Numbered from the stretch's first letter, positions 1 to 9,415 are shown. The stretch is DNA of 64,000 bases from Actinomadura atramentaria DSM 43919 (GCF_000381885.1 NZ_KB907214.1:310001-374000); one strand, 5' to 3'. Made by a program: numbers and translations. The notes: generated by a model not told the origin, from the letters alone.

Positions 1-1188
1 GCCCGTCTGCTTCGCGGTCGCGTTCGTCTTCTTCTTCGCGTTCGGCCCGTAGGCGTCCGGCGGGATCGGGACCGGGTCGTAGTGCGTGGTCAGCGCGGTG
101 ATCCACGACAGGTCGAGGCTGAAGTCCGCCAGCGCCTTGCCGATGCCGTTGTAGGGGGTCACGAAGTCCATGCACTGCTTGGGCTCGGTGCCCACCGAGT
201 AGGCGAGGGAGCAGATCCAGTCCGCGAGGTTGTCGAACTGCTTGAAGTTGTCGCGGGTGTGGATCGTCCCGCTGATCGGGTCGTAGGCCCGCGCGAGGTT
301 GTTGATGGCGAGCGGCGCGTCGGTGAGGAACTCGGCCAGCGAGTCCTTCTCCTTCACCAGGACGCCGGTGATCTGGGCGAGCTGGCGGACGCTCGTGGAC
401 AGGTCGTCGCGGTTGTCCTTGACGAACTTCTGGACGTTCCGCAGCGTCGGCCCGAGCGTGTTCAGCGCCGCCGTCAGCTCTTCCTTCTCGCCCGCGAGCT
501 GTCCGGAGACGCCGTTGAGGCGGCTGCCGAACTCCTTGATCTGCGCGTCGCTGGCCTTCATCGCGTCGGTGATGATCCGCAGGTTCTCGACGGTCTTGGC
601 GATGTCGCCGCGGTCCGCGCTGAACGTGCTGAGCATCTTGGACGTGTCGGAGATCGTCTGCCGGATGTCGTCGCCCTGGCCGTCGAGGTTGTTCGCGCCG
701 ACCTGGAGCAGCCGCGACAGCGACCCGTTCTGGTTGGCGCCGTCGGGGCCGAGGGCCTTGCTGAGGTCGCTGAGGCTGCCGCTGATCTCGTCCACCTCGA
801 CGGGGACGGCCGTGCGGGTGACGGGCAGGACGGTGTTGTCGGCGAGCACCGACCCGCCCTTGTAGACGGGCGTGAGCTGCACGTACCGGTCCGACACCAG
901 CGTCTGGTTGACGATGACGGCCTGCGCGTTCGCCGGGACCTTGTACTTGGCGTCGTACTTCAGGTCCACGCGGACCGCGTCGCCCGTCGGCTTGACGGCC
1001 GTGACGCTGCCCACCGAGATCCCGAGGATGCGGACGTCCGCGCCCTTGTAGAGCCCGACGGTGCTGGTGAAGTACGCCGTCAGGTGCCGCTGCTTCGGTT
1101 CCCGCAGCAGCACCACCAGGACGGCCGCCACGATCGCGATCACGAGGACCCCGATCCCGGCGCGGAGGATGGTTGCTGAGTTGCGCAC
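1..1188 (-). CDS. MCE-family lipid transport protein (MceD position), 3' end outside window
   Basis: Substrate-binding subunit of an Mce lipid importer, expected outside the membrane. A signal-anchor helix occupies about residues 9-27, followed by the MlaD/MCE fold (ADVRILGISVGSV, about 50-62) and a long helical region typical of Mce proteins. The 396 codons seen run off base 1 with no stop, so the C-terminus is missing. I chose the GTG at 1188, which has AGG 8 nt upstream and lies 14 nt after the preceding mce stop codon. It is the fourth mce gene of the operon; the MceE and MceF genes should lie beyond the window. Family call is firm; the letter D is positional. Confidence 0.85.
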   Translation of the reverse strand, partial: MRNSATILRAGIGVLVIAIVAAVLVVLLREPKQRHLTAYFTSTVGLYKGADVRILGISVGSVTAVKPTGDAVRVDLKYDAKYKVPANAQAVIVNQTLVSDRYVQLTPVYKGGSVLADNTVLPVTRTAVPVEVDEISGSLSDLSKALGPDGANQNGSLSRLLQVGANNLDGQGDDIRQTISDTSKMLSTFSADRGDIAKTVENLRIITDAMKASDAQIKEFGSRLNGVSGQLAGEKEELTAALNTLGPTLRNVQKFVKDNRDDLSTSVRQLAQITGVLVKEKDSLAEFLTDAPLAINNLARAYDPISGTIHTRDNFKQFDNLADWICSLAYSVGTEPKQCMDFVTPYNGIGKALADFSLDLSWITALTTHYDPVPIPPDAYGPNAKKKTNATAKQTG

Positions 1189-1202
1189 GAAAAACCTGCC
1201 TG

Positions 1203-2273
1203 CTACGGGAGGAACGGCAACGGGTTGTCCTTGTTGCCGGACTGTTGGTTGCCGGACTGGGTGCTCTGGCTCGGCCCGCGCGTGCCGCTGCCGCCCTGCG
1301 GCTTGTCCGGGTCCTTGATGGACGCCGGGATGGGCAGCAGGTTCTGGATGTAGCTGTCGAACCAGCGGCCGGTGCCCGTCACGTCGGTGAACTGGCGGAC
1401 GAACGGCGCGTAGAGCTGCAGCGTGCGGTCCAGGTTGTCCTGGTTCTTCAGCAGGACCTTGCTGACGCTCTGCAGGTTCGCCAGCATCGGCTTGAGCTGC
1501 GCGTTGTTGTCCTTGATCAGCCCGTTGACCTGCTGCGAGAACAGCACCGTGTTGATCAGGAGCTGGTGGATCACGTCCCGCCGCGCCTGCACGGCCTCCA
1601 TGACCTTGTTGCTGTCCTGCACGAGCTTGGTCAGGTCGGCGTTGCGGTCCGCGATGAGGCCCGACACGGACTTGGCGTGCTGCGCCAGCTCGTGCAGCTC
1701 GTCGTCGCGGGACGCGACCGTGTTCGACAGGCGGCGCAGCCCCTTGAGGGACGCCTTGATCTCCTCCGGCGAGTTCTGGAACGTCTCCGACAGCGTGTCG
1801 AACGACTTCGCCAGCTCGGTGGTGTTGATCTGGCTGACGCGCTGCCCCAGCTCGCTGATCGCCGGGACGACCTCGAACGGCGTCGCGGTGCGCTCGATCG
1901 GGATGTTCTTCGCGAGCTTCCCGCCGCCGCGCGGGTCCAGCGACAGGTAGTGCTGGCCCAGCATCGTCTTGATCTTGATCTCGGCGCGGGTCAGCGACCC
2001 CAGCTTCACCCCGTCGTCCACCCGGAAGGTGACCTTCACGTGGTCGCCCGCGAGGTCGAGGCCGGTCACCTGGCCGACCTTGACGCCCGCGACGCGGACC
2101 TCCTCGCCGGACTTCAGCCCCGCCGCCTCGGCGAACGACGCCGTGTGCGTCTTCCCGCCGTTGACGAACGGGATGTTCTTCAGGTTCATCGCAAGCAGCA
2201 GCGCCACGATGATGATCGCGAACCCGCCGAGGGCGATGGGGAGAGGGCTCTTCTCCCGGAACGGAACCCTCAT
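1203..2273 (-). CDS. MCE-family protein (MceC position)
   Basis: Mce protein of 356 residues, third in the operon. It has an N-terminal membrane anchor (about residues 10-30), an MCE/MlaD domain (EVRVAGVKVGQVTG near 57-70) and a long coiled helical domain. The C-terminal 40 residues are a Gly/Ser/Gln/Asn-rich low-complexity tail. The ATG at 2273 is preferred because GAGGTG lies 6 nt upstream and its A overlaps the TGA of the previous gene (TGATG), implying translational coupling; a GTG at 2282 is the alternative. Expected to form part of the hydrophobic conduit carrying lipids to the permease. Confidence 0.88.
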   Translation of the reverse strand: MRVPFREKSPLPIALGGFAIIIVALLLAMNLKNIPFVNGGKTHTASFAEAAGLKSGEEVRVAGVKVGQVTGLDLAGDHVKVTFRVDDGVKLGSLTRAEIKIKTMLGQHYLSLDPRGGGKLAKNIPIERTATPFEVVPAISELGQRVSQINTTELAKSFDTLSETFQNSPEEIKASLKGLRRLSNTVASRDDELHELAQHAKSVSGLIADRNADLTKLVQDSNKVMEAVQARRDVIHQLLINTVLFSQQVNGLIKDNNAQLKPMLANLQSVSKVLLKNQDNLDRTLQLYAPFVRQFTDVTGTGRWFDSYIQNLLPIPASIKDPDKPQGGSGTRGPSQSTQSGNQQSGNKDNPLPFLP

Positions 2274-3304
2274 CACTTGCACCTCGCGTTCTCGTTCATG
2301 ATCGCGGGCGTCTGGTACACGGGGCCGCCGGGCAGCTTCACCCGGGCGTCGAGCCCGCAGATGTACATGTTGAACCAGGACCCGTACGACGAGATGTTGA
2401 CCAGGCCGCGCAGCCGGTCGGGCGTCCGCTTGAGGCCCTTGTCGATCGTCCCCTCGTTGCGGACGAGCGTCGCGGTGAGCTGGTTCAGCCCCGAGATGTC
2501 GTCCTTGATGTCGGGCCGGCCGTCCTTGAGCAGCCCCGCGGTCGTCCCCGCGAGCTGGTTCATCGCCGCGACCGAGTCGAAGATCGCCTTGCGGTCGTTG
2601 GACAGCCCCGCGACGAACCCGCCGAGGTCGGTGACCATCTGGTCGACCTGCTCGTGGCGGGCGTCGATCGTGGCCAGCACGTTGTTGAGGTTGTCGATGA
2701 CGCCGCCGATGACCTCGTCCCGGTCGGCGAGCGTGTTCGTCAGCGACGCGACGTGCGTGAGCAGGCTGTTGACCGTGCCGCCCTCGCCCTGGAGCGTCTG
2801 GACGATCTGCATCGCCAGCGTGTTGACGTCCTTGGGCTCCAGCGCCTGGAACAGCGGCCGGAAGCCGTTGAACAGCACCGTCAGGTCCAGCGCGGGCTGG
2901 GTCTGCCCGACCGGGATCGTCCCGCCCGGCCGCAGGTACTGGTTCGGCGCGCCCGGCCCCTGCGTCAGCGCGAGGTACCGCTGGCCCATCAGGTTGCGGT
3001 AGCGGATCTGCGCCTGCGTGGACGTGGGGAGGCCCGCCGAGAGCGCGCCGCCCTTGTCCACATCGAACGTCACCACGGCCTGGTTGCCGTGGTACAGCTT
3101 GATGTCCTTCACCTCGCCGACGCGGACGCCGGAGATGCGCACGTCGTCGTTCTTCAGCAGCCCGGCGACGTCGGTGAACACCGCCTTGTACGAGCGGGTG
3201 TCGGAGAACCGGGTGTTCATGATCGTCATCGCCAGGACGCCGGTCATGGTCGCGGTCACGACGACGAAGACGAGCAGCTTGACGCCCGCGCTCATGGTCC
3301 TCAC
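2273..3304 (-). CDS. MCE-family protein (MceB position)
   Basis: Mce protein of 343 residues with one N-terminal transmembrane helix (LLVFVVVTATMTGVLAM, about 10-26), an MCE domain (DVRISGVRVGEVKDI, about 54-68) and a helical C-terminal region. The GTG at 3304 overlaps the MceA stop as GTGA; an in-frame ATG at 3295 is possible. The 3' end is coupled to MceC by a TGATG overlap. Within the importer it should assemble with the other Mce subunits on the MlaE-type permease. Confidence 0.88.
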   Translation of the reverse strand: MRTMSAGVKLLVFVVVTATMTGVLAMTIMNTRFSDTRSYKAVFTDVAGLLKNDDVRISGVRVGEVKDIKLYHGNQAVVTFDVDKGGALSAGLPTSTQAQIRYRNLMGQRYLALTQGPGAPNQYLRPGGTIPVGQTQPALDLTVLFNGFRPLFQALEPKDVNTLAMQIVQTLQGEGGTVNSLLTHVASLTNTLADRDEVIGGVIDNLNNVLATIDARHEQVDQMVTDLGGFVAGLSNDRKAIFDSVAAMNQLAGTTAGLLKDGRPDIKDDISGLNQLTATLVRNEGTIDKGLKRTPDRLRGLVNISSYGSWFNMYICGLDARVKLPGGPVYQTPAIMNENARCK

Positions 3305-4662
3305 TTGACCGTCACCACCGATCCCTGCAGCAGCGGGCCGTACATGAGCACCGAGAGGTCGGACAGGTCGTCGGCGTTCGTGCGGATCATCGGGCCGACG
3401 ATGCTCTTGATCTTGTCCTTCTCGCTCATGTCCGAGCCCGGGTCGACGAACACGTTCGAGACGGTCCGGTTGCGCGTGCCCGCCGTCGACGTCGGATGGT
3501 CGATCGGCTCATCCTTGCCGTGCGGGTTCTTCCACCACAGGTCGTCCTCGGTGCCGTCGAGCGCGAGGTAGTCGGGGAAGGGCGTCTTCGGGTTCGGCAG
3601 GTTGTAGCAGCGCGGACCGCGGTAGTCCTTGACCTCGGGGAGGTCCAAGGGGTTCTTGTACGCGGGGCGCGGCTTCACGATCTCGATCGTCAGGTTGTAG
3701 GTCGTGGACCCGTTGCCGCCCGCAGCGGCCTCCATGCGCGGCCGGAGCTTGTCCAGTCCCTGGAAGACGCACGGCAGCGACGGCGAGTACTTGGCGATCA
3801 GGTCCAGCCCGGCCCGGTTCGCGACGTTGAACCCGATGATCTTCGGGGCGTTGTTCGTCATGAACTGGTTCGCGTGCGTGGCGAACGCTGCGGTCTGCGG
3901 CAGCAGTTCCTCGATCGTCGCCTTCTTGTCGGTGACGGTCTTGCTGGTGACGTTCAGGTTCCGCAGCGTCTGCAGCAGGTCCGGCGCGGCCTTGGTATAG
4001 ACGTCGGAGACGTCCGCGAGGCCGTTCAGGTCGTAGACCAGGTTCCCGAGCTGCGGGTTGATCTTCTTCAGCAGCCCGTCGGCCTTCTCCAGGTCGCCGC
4101 CGAGCTGGTCGCCGCGGCCCTGCAGCGCCGTCGCGAGCGCGTTCAGCGTCGCGTTCAACTGCTCGGGCTTGACGGCCTGCAGCAGCGGCAGCAGGTTGTC
4201 GAGCACTTTGTCGATCTCGACGGCGGCCTGCGAGCGGTCCTGCTCGATGACCTGGCCCTTGCGGAGGCCGAGCGGCCCGGCGTCCGCCGGGATCTCCAGG
4301 TCCACGTACTTCTCGCCGAAGAGCGTCTTGGGCAGCAGGCGCGCCTGCACGTTGCTCGGGACGATCTTGGCCTTGCCGGGGTCGAGCGCCAGGTCGAGGA
4401 CCGCGCCGTCCGCCGTCGCGTGCGTGGACCGCACCTCGCCGACGATCAGGCCGCGCACCTTGACGTCCGAGTGCGGCAGGAGCTGGAGCCCCGCCCGCTC
4501 GGTGCGCACCTTCACCTTCACCACCGGGGTGAACGTCTTGTTGAACAGGGCGGCGGTCAGCGCGAGCAGCAGCGCGACCACCAGCACCAGGGCGACGCCG
4601 AGGAGCCGGTAGCGCGTCCGCTCGGACAGGCCGCGGCCGCCCGGGTTGGCTGCGTGGGTCAT
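3301..4662 (-). CDS. MCE-family protein (MceA position)
   Basis: Mce protein of 453 residues, the first and longest in the operon. An anchor helix (LLGVALVLVVALLLALTAALF, about 20-40) is followed by the MCE domain (DVKVRGLIVGEVRS near 65-78), a long helical stretch and a C-terminal extension holding two cysteines (SLPCVFQGL and GPRCYNLP) that may form a disulfide. It starts 7 nt after the second permease gene, so it is in the same transcript. Order permease-permease-MceA-B-C-D matches actinobacterial mce operons. Confidence 0.9.
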   Translation of the reverse strand: MTHAANPGGRGLSERTRYRLLGVALVLVVALLLALTAALFNKTFTPVVKVKVRTERAGLQLLPHSDVKVRGLIVGEVRSTHATADGAVLDLALDPGKAKIVPSNVQARLLPKTLFGEKYVDLEIPADAGPLGLRKGQVIEQDRSQAAVEIDKVLDNLLPLLQAVKPEQLNATLNALATALQGRGDQLGGDLEKADGLLKKINPQLGNLVYDLNGLADVSDVYTKAAPDLLQTLRNLNVTSKTVTDKKATIEELLPQTAAFATHANQFMTNNAPKIIGFNVANRAGLDLIAKYSPSLPCVFQGLDKLRPRMEAAAGGNGSTTYNLTIEIVKPRPAYKNPLDLPEVKDYRGPRCYNLPNPKTPFPDYLALDGTEDDLWWKNPHGKDEPIDHPTSTAGTRNRTVSNVFVDPGSDMSEKDKIKSIVGPMIRTNADDLSDLSVLMYGPLLQGSVVTVK

Positions 4663-4669
4663 CGCGCCG

Positions 4670-5521
4670 TCACCCCGCGATCCGGACGTCGGTGGAGGTG
4701 CCCCAGATCGCCATGCCGAGCAGCAGGTCGACGATGCTGACCATCACGATGCTCGTGCGGACCGCGCGGCCCACGGCCGTGCCGACGCCCGCCGGGCCGC
4801 CGCTGGCCGTGTAGCCGAAGTAGCAGTGGATCAGCATCACCAGCACCGCGAAGATGAGGATCTTCCCGAAGGACCACAGGATGTCGTGGGGCGGGAGGAA
4901 CAGATTGAAATAGTGGTCGTAGGTGCCCGTGGACTGCCCGTACGTCGCCGTGACGATCAGCCGCGTCGCGCCGTAGGACGCCAGCAGGCCGACGACGTAC
5001 AGCGGGATGACGGCGATCAGCCCGGCGATCATCCGGGTCGTGACCAGGTACGGCATCGACGGGATGCCCATGACCTCCAGCGCGTCGATCTCGTCGGAGA
5101 TCCGCATCGCGCCGAGCTGGGCGGTGAACCCGCAGCCGACCGTCGCCGACAGCGCCAGCGCCGACACCAGCGGCGCGATCTCGCGCGTGTTGAAGTACGA
5201 CGCGACGAAGCCGGTGAGCGCGGACGTGCCAATCTGGTCGAGCGAGTTGAAGCCCTGGAGGCCGACCTGGCTGCCGGTGAAGAACGTCATGAACGCGACG
5301 ATCACCACGGAGCCGCCGATGACGGCGAGACCGCCGGTGCCGAGGCTGACCTCGGCGAGCAGCCGCAGCACCTCGGTGCGGTACCGGCGCAGGACGCGGA
5401 ACGTCCACGCGAACGCCCGCGAGTAGAACGAGACCTGCTTGCCCAGCTCGTCGAGGGACTGCAGGGGGGCGTTGATCGCCCGGGAGACGGCCTTGCCCGT
5501 CCTGGTGGGGGCAGCGCTCAT
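4670..5521 (-). CDS. MlaE/YrbE-type permease, second (YrbEB)
   Basis: Membrane permease of the Mce importer, 283 residues from the ATG at 5521; another ATG at 5548 would add nine residues. It has the MlaE fold of several hydrophobic helices and the signature cytoplasmic loop DEIDALEVMGI (near residue 140), which couples to the ATPase. It is the same length as the other permease, as expected for the heterodimer of these systems. It lies 121 nt after YrbEA, the only sizeable gap inside the operon, and 7 nt before MceA. Confidence 0.9.
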   Translation of the reverse strand: MSAAPTRTGKAVSRAINAPLQSLDELGKQVSFYSRAFAWTFRVLRRYRTEVLRLLAEVSLGTGGLAVIGGSVVIVAFMTFFTGSQVGLQGFNSLDQIGTSALTGFVASYFNTREIAPLVSALALSATVGCGFTAQLGAMRISDEIDALEVMGIPSMPYLVTTRMIAGLIAVIPLYVVGLLASYGATRLIVTATYGQSTGTYDHYFNLFLPPHDILWSFGKILIFAVLVMLIHCYFGYTASGGPAGVGTAVGRAVRTSIVMVSIVDLLLGMAIWGTSTDVRIAG

Positions 5522-5642
5522 GGCCTCGCTCCGCTCGGCGGCGGGCAAGCGGCCTTGCGCGGACGCTTCCCTCGTCGCGTGCTCGCTCGTTCCTCGCTCC
5601 GCGCGCTCCTCGGTCCAGCGCCCGCGCGCTTTCCCGCAGCCA

Positions 5643-6494
5643 TCACATGCCCTTCGACGGAACGAACTGGAAGTACAGCGTGGAGGTGATGAAGTTCTCC
5701 ACGAACAGGAGCATGAAGGTGATGACGACGGTCTGGTTGACCGCGTCGCCGACGCCCTTCGGACCGCCCTTGGCGTTGAGGCCCTTGTAGGAGGCCACGA
5801 GACCGGCGGTGACGCCGAACAGGAACGCCTTGAACTCGGCCTGGAGCAGGTCGGGGAGCTGCGCCATCGCGTTGAAGGACGCCAGGTACGCGCCGGGCGT
5901 CCCGTCCTGCAGCATGACGTTGAAGACGTAGCCGCCGATCAGGCCGACGACCGAGACCAGGCCGTTGAGGAACAGCGCGATGAACGCGCACGCGAACACG
6001 CGCGGGACCACCAGGCGGTGCAGGGGGTTGATCCCCAGCACCTCCATCGCGTCGATCTCCTCGCGGATCTTGCGGGCGCCGATGTCGGCGCACATCGCCG
6101 AGCCCGCGGCCCCCGCGACCAGCAGCGAGGTCACCAGCGGGCTCGCCTCGCGGACGATCGCGACGACGGCCGTCGCACCGGTGTAGGACTGCGCGCCGAG
6201 CTGCCGGATGAGGCCGCCGACCTGCAGCGACAGGACGCCGCCGAAGGGGATGGCGACCAGCATCGTCGGAACGACGGTCACACTGACGATGAACCAGGAC
6301 TGCTCGATGAACTCGCGCCACTGGAACGGCCACTTGAACATCGCCCGGAAGGTGTCGAGCACCATGGCGAAGAAGCGTCCGGGTTCCTTGACCGCGACGT
6401 TGGTCGCACCGTCGGAGAACTTGCGGAGGGCGGCGGAACCGCCGCCCCCCTTCCTTCCCGCTCCCTGGTCCGCGCCGATACCAGGAGTGGACAT
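5643..6494 (-). CDS. MlaE/YrbE-type permease, first (YrbEA)
   Basis: Permease subunit of 283 residues. The conserved EEIDAMEVLGINPL loop lies at about 155-168 between hydrophobic helices (for example TSLLVAGAAGSAMC and VIALFLNGLVSVVGLIGG-like segments), as in MlaE proteins. The ATG at 6494 overlaps the stop of the ATPase gene (TGATG), so the two are translationally coupled. Expected to pair with YrbEB in the cytoplasmic membrane and pass lipid from the Mce subunits to the cytoplasm. Confidence 0.9.
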   Translation of the reverse strand: MSTPGIGADQGAGRKGGGGSAALRKFSDGATNVAVKEPGRFFAMVLDTFRAMFKWPFQWREFIEQSWFIVSVTVVPTMLVAIPFGGVLSLQVGGLIRQLGAQSYTGATAVVAIVREASPLVTSLLVAGAAGSAMCADIGARKIREEIDAMEVLGINPLHRLVVPRVFACAFIALFLNGLVSVVGLIGGYVFNVMLQDGTPGAYLASFNAMAQLPDLLQAEFKAFLFGVTAGLVASYKGLNAKGGPKGVGDAVNQTVVITFMLLFVENFITSTLYFQFVPSKGM

Positions 6495-7537
6495 CAGTAC
6501 TGAGCACCTCCGGGGTGCCCCGGCTGAACGCCCGGGGCCGAGGCCGCCGTCTGCTGCGCCGCGACGTAGCGCGGCCACTCCTCGACCCAGTTGCGGCCGA
6601 GGTCGTCGATGAACGACCCGGCGGGCGGCGTGACGCCGTGCGCGGCGCACCACGCGCCGGGCGCGTGCTGGGCGGCGCGGACGCGGCCGTCGCTCGGCAT
6701 GAGCTGCGGCTGGATCGGCGGCAGCGTGCCGACGTCGAGCCCCATCTTGGACTCCGCCTCCAGCTCGGAGACGTCCTTCTCCTCCGACATCCCGATCGGG
6801 CCGGCCCGCCGCGCGTTGAGGAACTGCCGGACGACCGGCTCCTCGCTGGACAGCAGCATCTCGCGCGGCCCGAACATCACCAGCTCGCGGCGGTACAGCA
6901 TCCCGATGTTGTCGGGGATGGTCCGCGCGGTGTTGATGTCGTGGGTGACGATGAGGAACGTCGCGTTGATCTGCGCGTTCAGGTCGATGAAGAGCTGGTT
7001 GAGCAGTGCCGTGCGGACGGGGTCGAGGCCGGAGTCCGGCTCGTCCACCAGCAGGATCTCGGGGTCCAGGACGAGCGCGCGGGCCAGGCCGGCGCGCTTC
7101 TTCATCCCGCCGGAGATCTCGCCGGGCAGCTTGGTCTCGGCGCCGAGGAGTCCGACCATGTCCATCTTCTCAAGCACGATGCGCTTGATCTCGGACTCGG
7201 ACTTCTTGGTGTGCTCGCGCAGGGGGAACGCGATGTTGTCGAACAGGTTCATCGACCCGAACAGCGCGCCGTCCTGGAACAGGACGCCGAACAGCTTGCG
7301 GGTCTCGTACAGGTCGTGCTCGGGGAGGTAGGGCAGGTCCCGGTCCCCGATCCAGATGTGGCCGCGGTCGGGCTTCAGAAGGCCCACCAGGGACTTCAGG
7401 AAGACCGACTTGCCCGTACCGGACGGGCCGAGGAGAACGGAGATCTCTCCTGCGGGCACGGTCAGCGACACGTCCTGCCAGATCGTCTGACGGCCGAAGG
7501 ACTTCGTCAGACCTTCGACTCTGATTTCGACGCCCAC
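6494..7537 (-). CDS. mkl: Mce-associated ABC ATPase, Mkl/MceG type
   Basis: Energy-coupling ATPase of the importer, 347 residues. Walker A is GPSGTGKS (37-44), the Q-loop lies in VLFQDGALF, the signature is ISGGMKKRAGLARAL and Walker B is ILLVDEPDSGLD. The C-terminal ~100 residues are an extension of the kind seen in Mkl/MceG proteins. It is the promoter-proximal gene and sits next to rplL, the neighbourhood also occupied by mkl in mycobacteria. Only this gene has a long upstream region, so transcription of the operon probably starts there. Confidence 0.92.
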   Translation of the reverse strand: MGVEIRVEGLTKSFGRQTIWQDVSLTVPAGEISVLLGPSGTGKSVFLKSLVGLLKPDRGHIWIGDRDLPYLPEHDLYETRKLFGVLFQDGALFGSMNLFDNIAFPLREHTKKSESEIKRIVLEKMDMVGLLGAETKLPGEISGGMKKRAGLARALVLDPEILLVDEPDSGLDPVRTALLNQLFIDLNAQINATFLIVTHDINTARTIPDNIGMLYRRELVMFGPREMLLSSEEPVVRQFLNARRAGPIGMSEEKDVSELEAESKMGLDVGTLPPIQPQLMPSDGRVRAAQHAPGAWCAAHGVTPPAGSFIDDLGRNWVEEWPRYVAAQQTAASAPGVQPGHPGGAQY

Positions 7538-8034
7538 TCGTCACCTTTCGTCCAGGCCGGGGGGTATCCGGATCCACCTGCGCGCGAGCCGGTGGCCGCG
7601 CGGTCATCGTCCGTCACACCTGGTATCCGCACCGTTGCTACTACCCGGTAGCTGTGGCGGGTGCCACTACGGTAGCGCCCTCTTATCGAAATGGAAGAGG
7701 TCGAGGTCCGGAACCGCGACAGAACGCATCGTTGTAAGGGAATCGTTACGAACGTCACCTATGAGACTAGTGGTCCAAGAACGCGCACCTCAAGCCGGGG
7801 GTGGAGGGCCTCACGGGGCGGGAGCTGCCCCTGTGCCTGCTGGGACGCTACGCGAAGTGGGTCACACCGGACAACGCGCCCGCCGACACTGTTCGACCTC
7901 GGGATTTATCACGTACGTACAGACTTCAGCGGGCGGGACCGGGGGGCCTGCTCACCGATGAAGGTCCGGGTCAGGGCATTATGGCCGCCCGTACGAGGCC
8001 GCGTCGAGGGGTCGCCGCGAACGATCCGGAACGC
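7538..8034. other. Gene-free region upstream of the mce operon
   Basis: About 500 bases without a convincing gene on either strand; reading frames here lack the third-position G/C bias of the neighbours. It should contain the mce operon promoter (minus strand), but I could not single out a clear -35/-10 pair. Confidence 0.5.
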
Positions 8035-8078
8035 CGCGAGGGCGGCCGCCCCACCTTCGTGGGGTGACCGCCCTCGCG
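8035..8078 (-). terminator. Terminator of the rplJ-rplL operon
   Basis: A perfect 11-bp stem (CGCGAGGGCGG at 8035-8045 with its complement at 8068-8078) encloses a second perfect 6-bp hairpin (8049-8054 with 8059-8064). It begins 61 nt after the rplL stop codon. There is no T tract, as is common in high-GC actinomycetes. Confidence 0.75.
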
Positions 8079-8138
8079 AGGAAGACGAACGGCGACGGAC
8101 CGGCCGGAACCGACCCGCCTCCGCCGGGAGAAGCGCCC

Positions 8139-8528
8139 TTACTTGACGGTGACCGTCGCGCCGGCCTTCTCCAGGGCCTCCTTGGCCTTCTCGGCCGTCT
8201 CCTTGTTGACCTTCTCCAGCAGCGGCTTCGGCGCGCCGTCGACCAGGTCCTTGGCCTCCTTGAGGCCCAGGCTCGTGAGGCCGCGGACCTCCTTGATGAC
8301 CTGGATCTTCTTGTCGCCGGCGGCCTCGAGGACGACGTCGAACTCGTCCTGCTCGGCGGCGGCCTCGGCCGGGGCGCCCGCGGCACCCGGGGCGGCGGCG
8401 ACGGCGGCGACCGGGGCGGCGGCCTTGACGTCGAAGACTTCCTCGAACTGCTTCACGAACTCGGACAGCTCAAGGAGGGTCATCTCCTTGAAAGCGTCGA
8501 GCAGCTCGTCGGTGCTGAGCTTCGCCAT
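8139..8528 (-). CDS. rplL: 50S ribosomal protein L7/L12
   Basis: Stalk protein of the 50S subunit that recruits translation GTPases; 129 residues, normal length. The N-terminal dimerisation helices ([20 protein letters not shown]) are followed by an Ala/Pro-rich hinge (about 35-60) and the globular C-terminal domain ([20 protein letters not shown]). It lies 68 nt after rplJ and is followed by a strong hairpin. Co-transcribed with rplJ and presumably controlled through the L10 leader. Confidence 0.98.
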   Translation of the reverse strand: MAKLSTDELLDAFKEMTLLELSEFVKQFEEVFDVKAAAPVAAVAAAPGAAGAPAEAAAEQDEFDVVLEAAGDKKIQVIKEVRGLTSLGLKEAKDLVDGAPKPLLEKVNKETAEKAKEALEKAGATVTVK

Positions 8529-8596
8529 GATGTTTCCTCCGCTAATGCCTGAATGTCAGTGGTGGATCTGGTACCGCGGTTCGGTCCGGGACGGAC

Positions 8597-9175
8597 CTAC
8601 TCGGCGGGCGCCTCGGCGGCGGCCGGAGCGGCGTCGACGGCCTCGGCCGTCTCGCCCGCGGCCTCGCGCTTGGCCCGCAGGGCCTCGGCGAGCTGCGCCG
8701 TCTGCGTCGGCAGGGCGTTGAACAGACCCGCGGCCTTCGCCATCGAGCCCTTCATCGCGCCGGCCAGCTTCGCGAGGAGGACCTCGCGCGATTCGAGGTC
8801 CGCGAGCTGGCCGATCTGGCCGGCGTCCATCGACTTGCCGTCGATGAAGCCGCCCTTGATCACCAGAAGCGGGTTCGCCTTCGCGAAGTCACGCAGGCCC
8901 TTGGCGGCCTCGACCACGTCGCCGGTCACGAACGCGATCGCCGAGGGGCCCTCGAGCAGCGCCCGGAACTCCTCGTCGACGCCGGCGTCCGACGCGGCGA
9001 TCTTGGTCAGCGTGTTCTTCACGACGGCGAACTTCGCGTTCTCGCCGAGGTTGGTGCGCAGCTCCTTGAGCTGCGCGACCGTGAGCCCGCGGTACTCGGT
9101 CAGCACGGCGCCGTTCGAGCTCTCGAAGTCGCTCTTGAGCTCGGCGATCGCCGTGGCCTTCTCGGCCTTGGCCAT
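8597..9175 (-). CDS. rplJ: 50S ribosomal protein L10
   Basis: Base of the ribosomal stalk; binds 23S rRNA and L7/L12 dimers. 192 residues starting at ATG 9175 ([17 protein letters not shown]). Family hallmarks are [24 protein letters not shown] and the hydrophobic C-terminal helix that carries L7/L12; the last 30 residues are an Ala/Glu tail typical of actinobacteria. Preceded by an RNA leader with an internal hairpin plus T run (9262-9300), fitting autogenous control by the L10-L12 complex. Confidence 0.97.
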   Translation of the reverse strand: MAKAEKATAIAELKSDFESSNGAVLTEYRGLTVAQLKELRTNLGENAKFAVVKNTLTKIAASDAGVDEEFRALLEGPSAIAFVTGDVVEAAKGLRDFAKANPLLVIKGGFIDGKSMDAGQIGQLADLESREVLLAKLAGAMKGSMAKAAGLFNALPTQTAQLAEALRAKREAAGETAEAVDAAPAAAEAPAE

Positions 9176-9244
9176 GGGCCTCCTTCCGATTACCTGGGTG
9201 GTCGCCGCCCCCGCCGGTGCGGGCGGGCGCGTCGGGTGGAAGCC

Positions 9245-9415
9245 GCCGGGGCGAGAAGCCTGCAAAAAAGCGAACGCCCCGGCGCAGGCGCGCGGGGCGT
9301 GGACACGACGCGGAGGTCATGCGGAGGCTCTCGTCACACCTACGCGGGCCGCCCGAATCTCTTCGGGTCCTTCGGCCGCCCTGACGGGCGGCGACCGGCG
9401 GTCTTCGGCAGGCAA
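9245..9415 (-). ncRNA. Ribosomal protein L10 leader
   Basis: The untranslated region before rplJ carries the elements of the L10 leader: on the minus strand a 5' segment reading GCCTGCCGAAGACCGCC (around 9395-9411) and, after a GC-rich helix, GCGTAGGTGTGACGAGAGCC (about 9325-9344). These resemble the kink-turn region that binds L10-L12. A terminator-like hairpin follows. Boundaries are approximate. Confidence 0.7.
9262..9300 (-). terminator. Attenuator-like hairpin at the end of the L10 leader
   Basis: ACGCCCC (9274-9280) pairs with GGGGCGT (9294-9300); on the minus strand the stem is followed by TCGCTTTTTTGC. It lies 87 nt upstream of the rplJ start, after the L10-binding portion, so it could act as a conditional terminator. 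Confidence 0.6.

Noticed and set aside
82..4740. Long open plus-strand frames opposite the mce genes (up to 609 codons)
   Set aside because: They are Arg/Asp/Val-rich shadows caused by high GC; the minus-strand genes have domains, ribosome-binding sites and overlapping starts.
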